Source: Trichomonas vaginalis G3
Lineage: Eukaryota; Parabasalia; Trichomonadida; Trichomonadidae
DNA: 64,000 nucleotides
Reading direction: 5' to 3'
NCBI RefSeq assembly: GCF_026262505.1
Contig: NC_067203.1
Location: 13,838,392-13,902,391, forward strand
Shown here piece by piece: positions 48,956 through 59,409 of this stretch; the stretch's first letter is position 1; each line of letters starts with the position of its first letter. The notes under the pieces were generated by a model. It did not search any database and was not told the DNA's origin. It worked only from the letters and a program-made list of their open reading frames with translations. A program made the position numbers and the translations under genes.

Positions 48956-49346
48956 TTTAATAATTTTTTTTTATATGTTTGTTTGTATTTTTTTGATAAA
49001 AAGTTTCTGAATATTCAATTTATTGATTATGTTTTAAGATTTTGTTTTCTCGGAATAACACAATGTTGTACAATCACAATTTGTTTTATTTTATCTTTGA
49101 AATTGTTAGATAATGTTAGAATAACTGAAAATTTTTCATATGTATATCCAACAATTCAGATTTATTTGGGTCCGTTTTTTCAATAAAATCATTATTCCAA
49201 AATAATTTGAAGGGTGTGATATCACGAATATATCTCTAATTTTTCTGATCTTTGCATCCGTAAATGATTTGTGGTATATCGATTATATATTTGTGTGTTT
49301 AAAAAAAATGCGGCAAAAAAGTAAATTTAAGAATTTATAAAAAAAG
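48956..49346. other. Convergent intergenic region
   Basis: AT-rich; no feature recognised. Confidence 0.4.
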
Positions 49347-51816
49347 TTAATTCAAAGATCTAGAATAATTCCAATAATTTTTTTTACCTTCTTCTTCTTT
49401 ACTTATATAATCTAGATTTGCACCATGTGAAAGAAGAAACTCAACTGCTTCTTTATTCTTATTGCGTGTTACAATATTAAGAACTGTTTCTCCATTTGCA
49501 TCTTTTTCATTAATATTTGCACCATGTGATAAAAGAAGTTCAATTAGTTCTATATAATTTCTATTGCAAATTGCATAATGAAGAGTGGTTCTTCCATTAG
49601 CATCTTTTTCATTAATATTTGCACCATGTGAAAGAAGAAGTTCAACTAAGTCTTTTCTATTAAAACGTACTGCTTCATGAAGAGAAGTTCTTCCGTCATT
49701 ATCTTTTTCATTGATATCTGCACCATGTGAAATAAGAAGTTCAGCTGTTTCTTTACTAATTGTATATGCTGCATAATGAAGAGTGGTTTTTCCATTATTT
49801 TCTTTTTCATTGATATTTGCACCGTATGAAATAAGAAGTTCGACTAAATCTCTACTATTTGTTTCTGCTGCATAATGAAGAGCGGTTCTTCCAAATTCAT
49901 CTCTTTGGTTGACATTCGCACCATATGAAAGAAGCAAATCAATCATTACATTATTATGATTGTTTAATGCAAGAAAGAGAAATGTTTGTCCGTATGCATC
50001 TTTTTCATTTAAATTTGCACCATTTGAAAGAAGAAGTTCAGCTGTATCTTTTTCATTTTCTTTTATTGCAAAATGAAGAGGAGTTCTTCCGTAATTATCT
50101 TTTTCATTGATATTTGCACCATGTGAAAGAAGAAGTTCAGCTGTATCTTTTTTATTTTCTTCTATTGCATAATGAAGAGGGGTTCTTCCGTAATTATCTT
50201 TTTCATTGACATTTGTACCATGTGAAATAAGAACTTTGATTATTTTGTTATCATCATAATGTGCTGCTGTATGAAGAGCGGTTTCTCCATATTTATCTTT
50301 TGCATTGACATTTGCACCATGTGAAAGAAGAAGTTCAACTGTTGCTTTTTCATGACAAGATACTAAAGAATGAAGAGCAAATTTTCCATATTTATCTCTT
50401 TCATTAACAGAAGCGCCGTGTGAAAGAAGTAGTTGAACAATATCTGTATAATCATTGTGTGCTGCAACATTAAGAGCTGTATTTCCATCTATATTTTTTT
50501 CATTGACTTTGGCACCATGTGAAACAAGAAGTTCGACTGTTTCTTTAGTTCCGTAATCTGACGCCCGATAAAGAGCAGTTTCATTATTTTTAGTTGTTTC
50601 ATTGATATTTGCACCGTAGGAAATAAGAAGTTCAGCTATTTCTTTCAAATTATCATTTGCAGCATAATGAAGCGCAGTATATCCATTTATATTCTTTTCA
50701 TTGGCATTAGCGCCATGTGAAAGGAGAAATTCAACCATTGTATCGTCAAATTTATCTGTTGCAATATGAAGAGGGGTTTCTTGATTTTGATCTTTTTCAT
50801 TGATATTTGCACCATGAGAAATAAGAAATTCGGCAGTTTTTAGGGAACCACATTCTGCTGAATAATGAAGGGCGGTACGTTCCATATCATCCTTTGCATC
50901 GATATTTGCACCATGTGAAAGGAAATATTCACAAAGGGATGAAATATCAAATCTCGATGAATAAATTAAGCATCTATTAACATCATTAGTCTGATCAAAA
51001 TAAACAAATAATGCATCAAGATTATAATAATATCCGCAAGCATATAAATCGATTTCTATATTGTACTCATTCATCAAGAATGTAACAAAATCAATGTTGT
51101 GTGAAATAATTGCATTATACATGCAATAATTATCTGGCGTTTGATATTTCAAACATTCACTCATGATCTCTGGATTTCCACAATAAAATGAATTTCTTAG
51201 GCATTCTCGAGTTATTTCCGAGTTATATTTCGTTCTTAAGAACTTAAAACAATCAGCTGCTCCATGGTAACAACATAATTCAAGTAATGAATATTCTTTG
51301 AAATCACCTGGATATAGATAGCTTTTAAGCTTTTGATTTTCATCAAATCCATCTCTTTGGGTGAAATAGATGAATTGCTTTAGGTCATTATGCATGATGG
51401 CTCTGTAAATTGTATCTTCATAACAAACATCCATATTTTTTAAAAATTCAAATCTGATACCTTTTGGGTTGCTTAAATAAGTTCCATATTCTTTATGAAA
51501 AAGGTATATATACTCTTTTGATAGATATGGTATCTCTTTTATTTGATAATCGTCAGATATGAGTTTCACAAGTTTCAAATATGACTTTGTATAGCGGTTG
51601 TTAAAGATAATGATATGAAAAATATCTCTTATAATTTTTTTCAGGAAGATATTTCTCTGAATCAATCAAGTTTGTTTTGATCATTTTGTAAATTGAGCTT
51701 AATTCTTCATCGTTTTCAACTTTCAACCGATACAATGCAGTATACGAATCGATGTAATATTTGTAGATGTTTCTCAATTCACTAAACTTATTTGGACTAG
51801 TGTCTTGATCAGACAT
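49347..51816 (-). pseudogene. DUF3447-ankyrin gene with one homopolymer frameshift
   Basis: ATG 51816 gives MSDQDTSPNKFSELRNIYKYY and the family head. At about 51640, inside a run of seven A (CCTGAAAAAAATTATAAG), the frame slips: the first frame ends in NYKRYFSYHYL, while the other continues KKIIRDIFHIIIFNNRYTKS and is then open to 49347. The rest is the DUF3447 core (LLELCCYHGAADCFKFL) and about fifteen ankyrin repeats, the longest diverged array in the window, ending ANLDYISKEEEGKKNYW. Intact it would encode about 820 residues. With 770 codons otherwise free of damage, the slip is either very recent or a sequencing error in the A-run. Confidence 0.85.
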
Positions 51817-52343
51817 CAAAAAAATATAAAAATCACATACTTGCACTCGGTGAGATTAAATGCCTTTTTAACTCATTAACAGAAGAAAACGTAAAGCCAT
51901 TCGTGATGAAAACAATATTATAAATAATTTCGGATAAGAATTAATAATTACAATGAAATTCATACACATGAAATGACTCTTTAAAAGTTTTAAAGTCGAA
52001 AGCAAATAGATATCAAAAATATTGATGGCTCCAGGTGAAAGAAATCGTGAAATCACTGATAATCATATAACATTTTTCAATTTTGGATCAAAAATATTTA
52101 CCCATTTAAGTCGTATTAAGTATATCCTACTGACAATTTTCAAAAAAATAAAAATAATAATCAAATTCTTTGAATGTATTGCCGATGGGACAAGTTTAGT
52201 CCAAAACGTATGTTATCTTTTGTAATTGATTTAATAATTTATAAAAGATGGATTTCATAAAATCGATATCCTTTTCATTTGTCTGATTCATTGTTGTTAT
52301 AAAAATAGTATTTATCAGTTAAATAATAAACAATAGAAAATAT
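51817..52343. other. Intergenic stretch
   Basis: AT-rich; a short + frame at 52022-52225 is not protein-like. Confidence 0.4.
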
Positions 52344-53561
52344 TTATTTTGTATATTCTTGTTGTTGTTCAGGTGATTGTTCTTTCTGAGATGAAAGAGG
52401 TACAAAAGTATTTCCTGATCTGAATCTGCTTGTTGTACTGAGAATTTGAGCGTACAGCCAGCTGAAATGGAAAAGTTTTCCATAAACAATGACTCCGATG
52501 GCCATTAGTCCAAAACCAATGAATCTGAGTATAGAATATCCCTTCAGTGGCTCGCCTATTTGTGGATGGCTCATGCCGTATTGTGTTTTTCGCAATGAAT
52601 AATGCAAAATAATTTCTACAAGCCAAACAATGATAGCAGCAGTGCCTTCAAGCATAGGAAGTCTCTCTGGATTATTTTGGGATGTAACATATTGGCTTCC
52701 AATGACATTTAACACTGAAAATCCTAATACGAAAAATTCTGGGATCAACCATAAGCCATTATTCTTGAGCATGACTAGAGTATCCCATAGGTTCTCGTGA
52801 ATGCCATTTCCTTCGGGATCTACCGTTGAAGAATGTAATATTGGGATAATTACGGCAAAAACGAAGAAGAAACCCCAGAAACCTTCAAGTCCGACGATCA
52901 AAGCCGCTTTTGTACGAATCTTTCTGAAGATTGATGATTCAAGAACGAAAACTGCGGCTTTCATCACCAAAGTAAGGCAAACGAGTATTAAAGCTGTAAT
53001 TGTTTCTTTGGAGCTGTGCGATTCGATAAGAGATGCTGCGTAAAGGAAACAAGCTGCAACAATTACGAAGAAAATTGAGACAAGGTGATGGAGAACTATC
53101 TTCTTTCTCTTGAAAATCGCCTTGATAAGGATGGAAAATAGAAGAATACCACATTGTAAAGCTTGGAATGTTGATGCATCTAAAAATAATAAACTTATAT
53201 TGGCTAAACCGAGTGCCATAACGCGTGCCATGCCTGGTATAGCACATTTAACGTAAAATTTCCATCTGTTTTGCTTCTCTTCGGGTGAATCTTTAACATA
53301 ATTTGTGTCAACCGCTTCTTCTTCAATTTTAATGTGTTTAACACACCTTAATATATCGTACCAGATCATTACTAAAGCCATGCCACCAAGTCCAATAATG
53401 GTTTGGAACCAGGGCTTAGAAAATTGATGAATCGGATAAATTGTATCACCTTTGCCGTATTGTCCAAACATAAACTTGTTTAGAATTGTTAGGATAGCTG
53501 CTGAAACAATAACGACTGGAAGAGAGGCAATCTTTGCAAACTTTGAAGCCTCTAAAACCAT
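52344..53561 (-). CDS. SLC35F6-like drug/metabolite-superfamily transporter
   Basis: A 405-residue membrane protein with about ten hydrophobic spans, the first at residues ~10-30. Between spans 2 and 3 is a polar cytosolic loop (EEEAVDTNYVKDSPEEKQ). MARVMALGLANISLLFLDASTFQALQCGILLFS and LEGFWGFFFVFAVIIPIL are shared in pattern with the SLC35F6/CRT branch of the nucleotide-sugar-transporter clan. The C-terminus is a Ser/Gln-rich tail. The cargo cannot be told from sequence; endomembrane location is likely. Confidence 0.75.
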   Translation of the reverse strand: MVLEASKFAKIASLPVVIVSAAILTILNKFMFGQYGKGDTIYPIHQFSKPWFQTIIGLGGMALVMIWYDILRCVKHIKIEEEAVDTNYVKDSPEEKQNRWKFYVKCAIPGMARVMALGLANISLLFLDASTFQALQCGILLFSILIKAIFKRKKIVLHHLVSIFFVIVAACFLYAASLIESHSSKETITALILVCLTLVMKAAVFVLESSIFRKIRTKAALIVGLEGFWGFFFVFAVIIPILHSSTVDPEGNGIHENLWDTLVMLKNNGLWLIPEFFVLGFSVLNVIGSQYVTSQNNPERLPMLEGTAAIIVWLVEIILHYSLRKTQYGMSHPQIGEPLKGYSILRFIGFGLMAIGVIVYGKLFHFSWLYAQILSTTSRFRSGNTFVPLSSQKEQSPEQQQEYTK

Positions 53562-54153
53562 CCGAAAATTTTGATAATAAATCTAAAGTGATCGGAAATT
53601 TGATGACGAAATTGTGCATCATCAATTCTAATTAACACATGATTTCTCTAGAAAAGAGAGAGTACACATCATAACTATGTTATATATCCAGTAAAAGACT
53701 CTATTTCCATATAATATAAACACACGAAATGAAATTGTTCAAGTCTTGAGATGTTTCCTAAGAAAGAGGCCTTATTTCTATCTTGGACAATATGCTACTT
53801 GAATATTCGACAATTTGGAGAAAATTAAATTTGCATCAAATGATCTTACCTTTTTAACCTATTTACTATGTACACATCGATTATTTCCATACCGTTGAGT
53901 TTACTATATGAATTTCATAATGACATTGGTGTTTATTTCAATTCTTCAAAATTAACAATTCTATTTAGAAAAACAGATTATGTTATGTCAGTTTATTTTG
54001 GTTGTGGAACTAAATCAGCTTAAAACCAAAATAATTCAATTTCGTATGAGGCTAAATTGGATTTCCATTAATTCCCAGAATGTTACATATAGATTTATCT
54101 TTGTAAATTCATATTCTAATCCTAAAACTATCAAATTGAAATAGAATTCTTGG
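53562..54153. other. Divergent intergenic region
   Basis: Promoter space for the transporter and the RIC1-like gene; no strong initiator is visible near either start. Confidence 0.4.
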
Positions 54154-56181
54154 ATGTCATTTGCTGTTCCATACAAAGCAGGTCCAGTATTTGACTTTCC
54201 TGGAGTTTTCAAGATGAAATCATATAAAAAGAATACATATATTGCTATGATATCATCAGATACTGTTTATATTGTAGATTGTTCAGATCGAAATTTGAAA
54301 AAGCATTTCACAGTAGTTAGAGATAAACAATCATTAGAACTTTATGGAAATAACGAATTTATTGAATGGATAGATCCAAAAACTTTAGCAGTCGGAAGTT
54401 CAACAAATATATTTTTCATTATCAAGAAAGAATCCGGTTTTCAATTTGATATGACAAATATCCCCATTAAAACAGCCATTTTAGATACTTTTGCTTGCTA
54501 CGGATACCTTGGAATCGTTCATCCGAGTGGAAATGTAGAATTTTATGATAAAAATGCGGCTAAAATCAATGATTTCAAGATGCCACGTACAAATGGAAGA
54601 CTTTCATGCATTAATTTCCAAAGACCATCAACTTTATCCGGAATTTTCAATGGAGCTCCATTTTTCATTTTCCTTGAGAAAAAGATCATTGAAGAAAACG
54701 ACGAATACATTTACTACTATTTAAACGAAACAGATGCTCTTCTTTCTTCTTATAATCCTTATTATTCTTCTGTCGCTTATTCTACACCAGATAATACTGT
54801 ATATTGTTGTGGAATCAACTCAAACTTCCAAAAGAGGTTTCTTGTCGCAGATAAAGGCTTTGATAACGTAATTCACTTAGAATGGATCAAATGTGGCAAA
54901 GTTCTTTTAGTTTTCTACGAGTCAGGAATAGTTATTTCATATTCCATCGATATCGGAAGATTCCATAAAATTGAAACCGAAATTATGAGAAATTCTGTTT
55001 CAATTTCAGTAGATTCACTAGATAACATCATTTTCTACTCAGATTACTCAAAGGTACAGACTGTTTACATAGCAGAACACCAAAATTCGATTCTTATGTC
55101 TTCATATGGATTTGCAGATTATTTCAACGAAGAAAAGCGGCTTACTTTAGAAAATCTTGAAGCCCCAGAATGGCTATACCCTCTCAAGTTAGTAATCAAG
55201 AAAGATATATTAAATACATACTTAATTGCGAATGAAAACGGAATTGCCATTGTAGAAAACGACAAAGTAGTTGCCTCTAAGCAGCTAACAGTTATAAATG
55301 CCGCATTCGTATTAGATTTCGTATTTGTTTTCTCATCCAACAACGAAGTTCGAATTATAGATCTGAAATGTAAGGATAGATCGATGTTACACCTTGACTA
55401 TAAGCCAAAATGTCTTTCTGTATGTGAGGACAAACTATGCGCAAGCTGCGAGAGCCAATTTACTGTATTTTCCATCGGAAAAAAGGATAATAGTTTCGAA
55501 TTCTATAAACAGAAGACAGTTAAGTGCAAAGACTTGTTGAAAGGTGTATACATATGCAAAGATACGATAGTTGTTCATTCAGCTGATGATGTTTGCTATG
55601 AATATCCTTCGAATTTGATCTTGTGTACCAACATACGAAGCTGTTTCCAGTCCCAGAACCCGTCTGGTGTATTCATGAACAATACCACTCAGATTGTTCT
55701 CGCCTACAAGCACACAATCCTCAGATTTGGAGCACATTCCTGTTTCAGTGACATTGGAACACTTTACACCCCTAACGTCAAAAAATTCGGAGAAATCAGT
55801 TATGGAAAATTAAACTATCTTCCATTCTGTTTGTCGTATTTCTCAGCAAATATCCCTGTTCTGAAGGAATTAAAGGATCTTGTTGAGAAATATCTCCAAT
55901 ACGAATCAATTATTGAAGTCTTCGCTACTGCAACACTGGTATCTATCGACAAGAATAGATTGGATCAGTACGTGAAGGCTGTAAACAATTATCCAAACGA
56001 ATTCCTCGCCAGAATGTATATTCGAGCATTTGAATTAATCGAACCAGAAGGAAGACCAAAGCTTCATGCTTGTAACTACATTCCATGGTTAATTTTCTCT
56101 CAATACGCAACAGATGAGGAATTAAACAAGATTTTGGATGGAGCTCCAGAAGATCTTATCGAGATTGTTAAAGGAAAATAA
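54154..56181 (+). CDS. Beta-propeller protein, possibly RIC1-like
   Basis: A 675-residue protein made largely of beta-strand blades. Early on, YGNNEFIEWIDPKTLAVGSSTNIFFIIK parallels the RIC1 N-terminus, where 'Gs..q.eWrpDs..iaVsT.nGyi.fF' occurs in the first blades. The last ~120 residues are helical (KELKDLVEKYLQYESIIEVF, NEFLARMYIRAFELIEP). RIC1 with RGP1 is the exchange factor for the Golgi Rab6/Ypt6. RIC1 is usually over 1000 residues, so this would be a shortened form. Another WD-type trafficking protein is possible. Confidence 0.5.
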   Translation: MSFAVPYKAGPVFDFPGVFKMKSYKKNTYIAMISSDTVYIVDCSDRNLKKHFTVVRDKQSLELYGNNEFIEWIDPKTLAVGSSTNIFFIIKKESGFQFDMTNIPIKTAILDTFACYGYLGIVHPSGNVEFYDKNAAKINDFKMPRTNGRLSCINFQRPSTLSGIFNGAPFFIFLEKKIIEENDEYIYYYLNETDALLSSYNPYYSSVAYSTPDNTVYCCGINSNFQKRFLVADKGFDNVIHLEWIKCGKVLLVFYESGIVISYSIDIGRFHKIETEIMRNSVSISVDSLDNIIFYSDYSKVQTVYIAEHQNSILMSSYGFADYFNEEKRLTLENLEAPEWLYPLKLVIKKDILNTYLIANENGIAIVENDKVVASKQLTVINAAFVLDFVFVFSSNNEVRIIDLKCKDRSMLHLDYKPKCLSVCEDKLCASCESQFTVFSIGKKDNSFEFYKQKTVKCKDLLKGVYICKDTIVVHSADDVCYEYPSNLILCTNIRSCFQSQNPSGVFMNNTTQIVLAYKHTILRFGAHSCFSDIGTLYTPNVKKFGEISYGKLNYLPFCLSYFSANIPVLKELKDLVEKYLQYESIIEVFATATLVSIDKNRLDQYVKAVNNYPNEFLARMYIRAFELIEPEGRPKLHACNYIPWLIFSQYATDEELNKILDGAPEDLIEIVKGK

Positions 56182-56707
56182 AATATTATTCATTTTTTGT
56201 GTAATTCTTTCTCTTTTCTAAGTTTAAACCTGAAATTCAAAATCATTATTAAATCAACAAAACTTCTTTACTTTCTCATATTTCATGTAACATCACACAG
56301 AACTTCAATTTGTTTATTCAAATATAGTCTATTACTAAAACAATCCAATATTTCAATAACTTGCAAAAAAGTAAATGTATTGTTTATTTCATTAATAACA
56401 ACACATCTAATGTTGTTACTACTGAAAAATCAAGTGCAGAGATTTGAATTCTATATATACAAATTATTATAACCTATTGATGTTTTCATGATGAATAAAT
56501 TTGGAGTTCTTTACAAGAAAAGTCTTTTAACGCAGCTAGAAATCTTCATGCTGTTAAATTGAACTTCTTTAAGGAATAACAACGCCCAATCTAGGTTAAA
56601 TAACTCTAATGATGTAAGACTAATATTTGTTCAGGAGATAGTAAGTAAGTATTTTCTTAAAATACAATAAATAAATATACTTTTTTTATTGAAAAAAAAA
56701 TTCAAAA
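56182..56707. other. Convergent intergenic region
   Basis: AT-rich; the frame at 56197-56472 is not convincing. Confidence 0.4.
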
Positions 56708-59245
56708 TTAAGAGAGAATACTAACAATAAGTTTCGCAATTAATTTAGCGATTTCGCCATTGATACATAATGTTTCAACCATGCAAGAACCATTTGGTTG
56801 TAGCGTAATTCTAACAATAATCTTATCCTGTGACACAGCCATTGCCGTGAAGAAAGTGCACTCTCCTTGTTTTCCTAAGAAACACAAATTCTTTCCGTTT
56901 AAAAATTCCCTTGCGTCGTTTGCACTGTTTAAAACAGAACTTGGCACAGTTATGCAAGGCTTTGGTCTTGGGTCCAATGTCTCTATCTGTTCTGCGAATA
57001 CTGCTTTTGTCATTCTTCCCATGGATTCAGGCATCAACACAGCAGAAAGAGTCAAAGGAATTCCGAAAAATATGTTGCTTGGTCTGTTTGCAACAATTGC
57101 AACATTTATGTCGTCTTCGCATTCTGCGTTTGGTGGCGGAGTTGTTTGTGTCAAATACACCTTCAAATCTTGGGAACTCTGTGACTCAACAGTAGGAAAT
57201 GTCTGTCTGTCCTTAACAGTAAGTCCAAAGATGTTTCCTTTGATGACAATTCTGCTGATTTCGAATTTGACACTTGATTGATTTGAAATTCTGAGATTTA
57301 TCCATCTCGTCATTCCATCCTCGCTATTCTCGAAGTTTCCTGATATTTCTGTCCAAAAGTTCTCTTGAACAGACTCAGCGAGAATAGGATAGACAACTGT
57401 CTGTGTCGAAGTATTCTTTCCGAAATCAATTTCGTCACTTTTTGTGTTTTGTTGATTTTTCTCTTCATCGCAAATAATTGGAGGAGGGACGAACTCTGCC
57501 GGGAACTTGAGATACACAGAAGCGCATGTTCCCACTAAAGGCAACAGTGTTTCAGCTAGGCTTGCAGGCAATCCAGGTCTAACAACGGAAAGAGATTGAT
57601 CTTCTTGAGAAGCGATTATATCCAAAGCTCTTTCACCCAAATCATTTATGATGTTCAAGTAAAAGAAAGCTCTGTCTCTTATATCAGGGTTATCAGAGTT
57701 ATTTATAGAGATGGAAAGAATCTGTTCGAGCATGGATTTCGTGTCAGCCATTGACGGATTCGTCAGAAAGATCTTAACAACAGCAGCCATGATTGCTAAT
57801 TGTACATCAGGAGATTCGTTCTGATAATTGTGGACAAATATCGTATCAATGAGTTCATGTGATCTCTGGACAACTGCAGCGTTAGAGATCTTTGTACTGT
57901 CTTCGCCAATGATCCACGCAAGTGTTGCTTTCGCTCTGTCGTCGCTAAAAGTGCTTGGCATGCATTGGCAAATCGCTGGAATGATTTTTTGGTACTTGTC
58001 GTGGTACTTGCGGATAATGTTAGCGCTGATCGTAATGCACTCTTGGATGGCATAGGGAATGTTCGACTGAAGCAAATTCTCTATAATTTCAACACATTGG
58101 TCGGAAACCGTTGGTGACAAAACCGCAATTTTTCCGATATTTTGGATTGCTTTTCTGGAGAGTTTCTCTTCATCGGAACGCGCGTATTGTGCAAGCTCTG
58201 TGACAATTGTGAGAGCATTGGAGGATGTCATGAGGCTGAGAAGAATATCAAGTTTGATTAACTTGATATAAATCGGATCTTCTTCTTTTATCATGAAATT
58301 CTGGAGAAATGAGTCGTCAGCCATGAAAGTGGTCGGAAAGTTCTGTAAAATGGTGTAAATGGTGGTGTAGGCGACGTATTGGATTTCTTGTGGATTATTT
58401 AAAAGAGCTGTGATCTTTTTGAGGGAGGATTTCATGGATTCGCGTAGATACGACTCCGAAATGTATGTTGACATGTTGAAAATAATGCGAATTGCAGCCA
58501 TTGTAACTGCATAAACTGATGAAATAAGATATGGTGGTAATGCTTGGATAATTTGTGTGGCTTCGGCTTCACTTGCTGGAGTATATGACGAAACGAAATT
58601 AAAAATGTTGATTTTTGCCCATTCATTTGCTAATTGAGGAATCATCTGAAGTAACTTCATAACATCTGAATATTCTGGACTTATGAGTGGTGTAGTCCGT
58701 AATGAATTAATTTCTGTAATTGTGGCTGCAGCATTTGAGGCTACTAATGGTGAATTATCACGAAGTAAAGTATATAACACAGGAACAAGATTGAATTTCT
58801 GAATTGAGTTAGGAGATGCATGAAATGATTTCAAAATTGATAATGCTGCAGCTTTTCTTACGAACGGATCTTGATGTGATGCGCCTTTAATAATAATTTG
58901 AATCATTTGATCGATATTGAAATCAGTAATTGATAATCCGGCTTGTTTAACAGCCAAAGCGGAAATTAGAGGATTTTGATTGGTGAAACCCATTTCTATC
59001 ATAGAAGAAACGCTAGAAGCGATTTGAGAATCATCAGATGTGTATTTTGACATGATGTAATTGCGTTTTCTGATTGCATTTACATTTGTTTTGGATAAAA
59101 CTTTTGAAACGACTGGAATTGCCGTTGAACAATTCTCTCCTTGTGCACAAAGTGTGACAACTTTGTTAAGACCTTCTAGATTTGACTTTGGATCTTTAGC
59201 CCTTAGCTTCTCTATCGCATCTACAATTGGTTTCGACATACTCAT
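56708..59245 (-). CDS. Adaptor protein complex beta subunit (beta-adaptin)
   Basis: An 845-residue adaptin. The trunk begins IRKRNYIMSKYTSDDSQIA and continues with NPLISALAVKQAGLS, KGASHQDPFVRKAAALSILK and DNSPLVASNAAATITEIN, the order of motifs in the beta-adaptin solenoid. Acidic Asn-rich linker sequence follows near residue 600. The last ~230 residues form an appendage-like beta region (WTEISGNFENSEDGMTRWINLRISNQSS). AP complexes select cargo for coated vesicles. Which complex (AP-1/2 or AP-4) is not clear; a clathrin box was not seen with confidence. Confidence 0.85.
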   Translation of the reverse strand: MSMSKPIVDAIEKLRAKDPKSNLEGLNKVVTLCAQGENCSTAIPVVSKVLSKTNVNAIRKRNYIMSKYTSDDSQIASSVSSMIEMGFTNQNPLISALAVKQAGLSITDFNIDQMIQIIIKGASHQDPFVRKAAALSILKSFHASPNSIQKFNLVPVLYTLLRDNSPLVASNAAATITEINSLRTTPLISPEYSDVMKLLQMIPQLANEWAKINIFNFVSSYTPASEAEATQIIQALPPYLISSVYAVTMAAIRIIFNMSTYISESYLRESMKSSLKKITALLNNPQEIQYVAYTTIYTILQNFPTTFMADDSFLQNFMIKEEDPIYIKLIKLDILLSLMTSSNALTIVTELAQYARSDEEKLSRKAIQNIGKIAVLSPTVSDQCVEIIENLLQSNIPYAIQECITISANIIRKYHDKYQKIIPAICQCMPSTFSDDRAKATLAWIIGEDSTKISNAAVVQRSHELIDTIFVHNYQNESPDVQLAIMAAVVKIFLTNPSMADTKSMLEQILSISINNSDNPDIRDRAFFYLNIINDLGERALDIIASQEDQSLSVVRPGLPASLAETLLPLVGTCASVYLKFPAEFVPPPIICDEEKNQQNTKSDEIDFGKNTSTQTVVYPILAESVQENFWTEISGNFENSEDGMTRWINLRISNQSSVKFEISRIVIKGNIFGLTVKDRQTFPTVESQSSQDLKVYLTQTTPPPNAECEDDINVAIVANRPSNIFFGIPLTLSAVLMPESMGRMTKAVFAEQIETLDPRPKPCITVPSSVLNSANDAREFLNGKNLCFLGKQGECTFFTAMAVSQDKIIVRITLQPNGSCMVETLCINGEIAKLIAKLIVSILS

Positions 59246-59409
59246 CTTTTTTTATTTTTCCTTATTGGAAAAGCAGAGAAAAAAAAAATTCAAAATTTCA
59301 ACATTAATTATCTTATATATTAATATTAAAATCTAATATTTGAATTGGAGGTCAGCGTAAACTTCAGAAAACCATTTTTTGCATACTTTTATCTTTTTCC
59401 TTCATTTTC

